Below, piece after piece: positions 61,243-64,000 of a stretch of DNA of 64,000 bases. The notes beneath the pieces were generated by a model. The model saw only the letters and a list, made by a program, of their open reading frames with translations. It did not search any database and had not been told where the DNA came from. The stretch comes from an uncultured Clostridia bacterium (GTDB lineage: Bacteria; Bacillota; Clostridia; Oscillospirales; CAG-272): contig CANPZU010000006.1 in the NCBI GenBank assembly GCA_947588825.1, positions 1-64,000 on the forward strand. The letters run 5' to 3'. Numbering within the stretch: position 1 is the stretch's first letter; every line of letters begins with the position of its first letter. A program made the position numbers and the translations under genes.

Positions 61243-62211
61243 TCATCGGGGGAGAGACCATACCCAACTTCGTCCCGCTTTTCGAGTAACGACGCCGGGG
61301 ATATTTTTCTTCGCTTCGTTTACGGTGCGGCGGGAGATACCCTTCTGCTGCGCTATGCGGAAAATTTCTTCGCAGGGGATTTCCGTTCCGCTCTCCAACA
61401 TCGCGCAGATCAGTTCCTCTGCCGCCGAAGTTTTTGTTTCCGATACCGATCCGCACAGCAGCTCTGCGGAGGTGACATCCCCATAACCGTCGAGCCACAA
61501 AAAGCCCGCGTCCGTTCCGAGAGAAAACGCAAGGGATTTTCCCTCCGGCGCGAGTGAGGATTTGTCGTGTACCACAATGCGGGTGTGCGGTTCTTTCCTG
61601 AGCCGTCCGACCAACAGAACGCTCCGCGCCGCCGCACGAAAATCTATCGAGCCGAGTCCGCGATAGGAACTGTTGGCGCCCTGCGCTTTGTTCAGATGTC
61701 CAACGAGGACGATGGCACACTTTGTCCGCTCCGCAACGGCGGAGACCTTTTTCAGTACCGAGCGAATTTCATTGGCACGGTTCATATCCACCTTATCTCC
61801 GAGATAGCCCTGCACCGGATCGAGGATCATCAGTCCCGCGCCGGTCTGAACGATGGCGGACTCGATGCGTTCGTCCAGCAGAGAGAGGCACCGTCCGCTT
61901 TCATCGATGCAGAAGATTTTGCTTTCGTCTGCGCCGGCTTCGGCAAGCCGGGGCTTGACGGTATCTCCGAGTCCGTCCTCCGCTGTCTGATACAGTACCG
62001 GAAACGGTTCATGCGTCTTTGCTCCGGGGAGCGGCGCTCCTGCGGAACAGGCAGCCGCAAGGCGAAGAGCCAGCGTCGTTTTTCCTTCGCCGGGGTCGCC
62101 TTGGATCATGGTGATTTTTCCGAAAGGCAGATACGGATACCACAGCCAATCCACCGGCTGCAGCTCCACCTCCGACATTCGGATCAGTTTTACTTTCTTT
62201 TCTTCCGTCAT
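61243..62211 (-). CDS. RepA-like hexameric AAA ATPase
   Basis: A 322-residue RecA-fold ATPase of the RepA/DnaB-like helicase group. Walker A is QGDPGEGKTT at residues 37-46, with GLMILDPVQGYLG (Walker B), IVLVGHLNKAQGANSSYRGL and a C-terminal winged-helix tail (KGISRRTVNEAKKNIPGVVT). It probably unwinds element DNA in replication or transfer. The ATG at 62211 has GGAAGG upstream and overlaps the stop of a small frame. Confidence 0.87.
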   Translation of the reverse strand: MTEEKKVKLIRMSEVELQPVDWLWYPYLPFGKITMIQGDPGEGKTTLALRLAAACSAGAPLPGAKTHEPFPVLYQTAEDGLGDTVKPRLAEAGADESKIFCIDESGRCLSLLDERIESAIVQTGAGLMILDPVQGYLGDKVDMNRANEIRSVLKKVSAVAERTKCAIVLVGHLNKAQGANSSYRGLGSIDFRAAARSVLLVGRLRKEPHTRIVVHDKSSLAPEGKSLAFSLGTDAGFLWLDGYGDVTSAELLCGSVSETKTSAAEELICAMLESGTEIPCEEIFRIAQQKGISRRTVNEAKKNIPGVVTRKAGRSWVWSLPR

Positions 62212-62432
62212 GGATACCTTCCTTCCATTGGTTTTGATTTTGATGCAAGCACAGTCAATCTGTTCATCCTCTCCTTTGCATGATTCGGCGCAGCATCGGT
62301 TTGGAAACGGAATCCGATTGCGCCTATGTAAGCCGATGAATGTTCTTCCATATGTATCGGAATGAAATTTGCGCTTTGATAGCATCCGATTTTGCTTTTC
62401 ACTTTGTATTCCACAATTTTTCCGGATTTCAC
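62208..62432 (-). CDS. Possible small protein upstream of RepA-like gene
   Basis: A 74-residue frame, starting with GTG, which reads KSGKIVEYKVKSKIGCYQSA and HMEEHSSAYIGAIGFRFQTD. Base composition by codon position looks like coding, and the stop overlaps the ATG of the next gene (ATGA), but no ribosome site is clear. No family recognised. Confidence 0.4.
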   Translation of the reverse strand: MKSGKIVEYKVKSKIGCYQSANFIPIHMEEHSSAYIGAIGFRFQTDAAPNHAKERMNRLTVLASKSKPMEGRYP

Positions 62433-62483
62433 AACCGGCAGAAATAGAAAATGCCCTCGCTTTCCTTTCGGAAAATGAGAGCA

Positions 62484-62524
62484 TAAAAAAGCGCCGGCAG
62501 TTCACCATGCGGTGTGTCGGCGGT
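62484..62524 (-). terminator. Intrinsic terminator after sortase
   Basis: Arms around GCGCCGGCA...CACC and GGTG...TGTCGGCGG on the plus strand, followed on the minus strand by six T. It lies 18 bases past the sortase stop. Confidence 0.82.
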
Positions 62525-62541
62525 TTCGTAAGTATTTTATT

Positions 62542-63321
62542 TTAGTTGGTTCGCACCCCACGCACAAAAAGGCGGTGGGTATTGGAGCCGCTCGGCGTAC
62601 AGGTGACCAGCGTACAGATTTCCTTGCCTTCCTCGACCTTATCGTCGGCGTAATCCTCAAAGCTGTTGGGATCAACCACACGAACATTGTCCACCTCGAA
62701 GGTTACGGTGTCTTTTAAGACCGTGACGGAGAAGGTATCTCCCTCTTTCAGCTTATCCAAATGCTCGAAGGTAACGGCAGTCGCCATATTTCGATGGGAC
62801 AGAAGAACATAGTGTCCATCCGTGCCGCCGATGGGCAGCGAAGCGTATTCCAAATGACCACAGCCTCGGCTTAGGTTTTTGTCGGAGGAATAGTGGTAGA
62901 TGGGCAACCGGACGTCAATGGAGGGAATTTCGATATATCCGATCACCTCCGTCCCCGGCACGCTCAATTCGGTCGGATAATCCTGCTCGAACTGATCGAA
63001 CAGCTCTCCCCAAATATACGGATGGGCAAGAGCATATTTTTTGTTGTATTCAATGGCGTTTGTTTCAATCTCCGCCAATTCCTCGTCGGTCAGACGGTTT
63101 ACGGCCGCTATGTATTCCTCGATGGCGTCCTCATGCTGCCGGTTGGTGATCCAAGTCCCTACCGGACGGGAGAGGAGGGCGGCAAGTCCGGCAAGAGCGC
63201 AAAGGATCAGAGCGGCGTCGATCAGCTTGTCCCACAGCGTTCGCTTTTTCTTTCCTGCCGGTTTGTTCTCCTGCGCGGATGGAACAGACTCTGTTTCCGG
63301 CTTTTTCTTTGTAGCTTGCAT
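62542..63321 (-). CDS. Sortase (class C-like)
   Basis: A 259-residue transpeptidase with an N-terminal membrane segment (KLIDAALILCALAGLAALLS). The catalytic His lies in YVLLSHRNM, the Cys in CTLVTCTPSGSNTHRLFVRG, with the Arg in the same block. PSIDVRLPIYHYSSDKNLSR and GHLEYASLPIGG resemble pilus-type sortases. It anchors or polymerises surface proteins and lies 102 bases past the likely substrate gene. Confidence 0.92.
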   Translation of the reverse strand: MQATKKKPETESVPSAQENKPAGKKKRTLWDKLIDAALILCALAGLAALLSRPVGTWITNRQHEDAIEEYIAAVNRLTDEELAEIETNAIEYNKKYALAHPYIWGELFDQFEQDYPTELSVPGTEVIGYIEIPSIDVRLPIYHYSSDKNLSRGCGHLEYASLPIGGTDGHYVLLSHRNMATAVTFEHLDKLKEGDTFSVTVLKDTVTFEVDNVRVVDPNSFEDYADDKVEEGKEICTLVTCTPSGSNTHRLFVRGVRTN

Positions 63322-63352
63322 TTTTCATTCCTCATCTGTCGGGTAAAAGGTA

Positions 63353-63385
63353 GGTGCGGGCGGGCTTTTGGCCGGCGCCCGCACC
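63353..63385 (-). terminator. GC-rich hairpin between surface protein and sortase
   Basis: GGTGCGGGCG (63353-63362) with CGCCCGCACC (63376-63385). On the minus strand followed only by TACCTTTT, so it may weaken rather than stop transcription into the sortase gene. Confidence 0.55.
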
Positions 63386-63423
63386 CGCGGTTTATCGGTT
63401 TTCTTTTTTTGGCTGCTCCGCTG

Positions 63424-64000
63424 TTACTTTACACGGACACGGCGCTTTTTGCAGAAGCACATAAAGACGATCCCGGAAATGATCAAAGCTCCGCCAAGCA
63501 GATAGAACAGTCCGACGCCGCCGCTACCGCTGAACGGCAGGAACGGGGGCTTGGCGTTTACAAAGAGCCAGTTCGCCTGCGGATGTTCTTCTGTGATCTC
63601 ACCGTTTGTGCTGAAGTCTGTCGGATGGATGAAGTTGTCGGGATTGGTGATGTCAGGAGTCTCAATCACATTGACCACATATTCGAGATTGTATCCATCT
63701 CGGCCGGTTTCCTTCACGGTGTACTTTGTATCCATCGGAATGCCGCTTATGACGAAGCGTTCTCCGTGCATCAGCTTGATTTCGGCGGTAAGAACGGTTT
63801 TACCATCCACTACGGTCGAATTCCAAGAAACAGATTTCGTAATATCTTCGCTTGTTTCGCCTCCGGCTTCCGTTTTTTTGTACTTCGTCACGGTAAGAGT
63901 TTCGGCATTCAATGTTTTCTCCCCGCCCGCGGTCAGCGTTACGGTAAAGGTGAAGGTCTTATCCACTTCCCACTTGTCGTCATCGTGGATTTGCTTTTCT
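63424..64000 (-). CDS. Sortase-anchored surface protein (5' end outside window)
   Basis: The visible 192 residues are the C-terminal end of a pilin- or adhesin-like protein. A Cna-B/SpaA-like beta domain (FTFTVTLTAGGEKTLNAETL, FVISGIPMDTKYTVKETG, ANWLFVNAKPP) is followed by a sorting signal, LPFSGSGG with a hydrophobic helix and KKRRVRVK tail. LPFSG departs from the usual LPxTG by Ser for Thr. The frame is open at the right window edge. It probably is the substrate of the adjacent sortase and may promote cell contact in conjugation. Confidence 0.85.
   Translation of the reverse strand, partial: EKQIHDDDKWEVDKTFTFTVTLTAGGEKTLNAETLTVTKYKKTEAGGETSEDITKSVSWNSTVVDGKTVLTAEIKLMHGERFVISGIPMDTKYTVKETGRDGYNLEYVVNVIETPDITNPDNFIHPTDFSTNGEITEEHPQANWLFVNAKPPFLPFSGSGGVGLFYLLGGALIISGIVFMCFCKKRRVRVK

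Noticed and set aside
61121-61720. 199-residue minus-strand frame beneath the RepA-like gene
   Set aside because: It is a shifted reading of the ATPase gene, whose motifs lie in the other frame.

Overview
The window looks like chromosomal DNA of an anaerobic gut-type Clostridia (Firmicutes). Shine-Dalgarno sites are strong (GGAGG), many stop codons overlap the next start (ATGA), promoters are of sigma-A type, and there are a class C-like sortase with a sortase-anchored surface protein and conjugation proteins of the kinds found in Firmicutes integrative conjugative elements (ICEs). Nearly every gene lies on the minus strand, so the window is best read from right to left.

Right part (about 54.8-64 kb): a conjugative or mobilisable backbone. 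It holds a sortase-anchored surface protein (cut by the window edge), a sortase, a RepA-like AAA ATPase, a ribbon-helix-helix relaxosome protein, a relaxase fused to Sel1-like repeats, a toprim-type primase, a VirD4/TraG coupling ATPase and a winged-helix regulator, followed by 29-bp repeats. Left part (0-8.1 kb): a serine-recombinase triplet (the last member runs off the left edge), a MazF toxin, an ICE-type sigma factor, an ImmA/IrrE protease, a LexA-like repressor broken by a stop codon at its self-cleavage site, and a WYL regulator. A HTH + AlbA_2/GHKL pair at 8.3-10.0 kb is bracketed by a 20-bp direct repeat.

Between the two backbone parts sits a surface-polysaccharide locus (about 10.3-46.9 kb), probably cargo of the element. 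It encodes a PglC-like initiating sugar-phosphate transferase, a sugar aminotransferase, a GNAT acyltransferase, four family-4-like or ATP-grasp-type transferases, Wzx, Wzy, UDP-glucose dehydrogenase, a uronate epimerase, UDP-galactopyranose mutase, a PIG-L deacetylase and an MBOAT/SGNH O-acyltransferase pair. Within it is an unusual acyl-handling cluster: a split transketolase, a stand-alone acyl carrier protein, an acyl-AMP ligase, a type II thioesterase, LuxE, LuxC and a lactate/malate-dehydrogenase-like enzyme. Two sodium/solute symporters, each preceded by a 31-34 residue one-helix protein, lie next to ATP-grasp genes. The distal end has two trypsin-like proteases without signal peptides and a membrane-anchored beta-repeat protein.

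Variation is a theme. The MBOAT gene is out of frame at an 8-base G tract, and two more 9-base G tracts occur in the locus. Upstream of the locus are two tandem helicases with 6 and 9 helicase-associated repeats. Upstream of these, a tyrosine recombinase gene and a perfect consensus promoter are enclosed by 30-bp perfect inverted repeats. In the present orientation the promoter fires away from the helicases into a terminator; inverted, it would fire into the helicases and perhaps the polysaccharide operon. This is the strongest candidate for an undescribed switch in the window.
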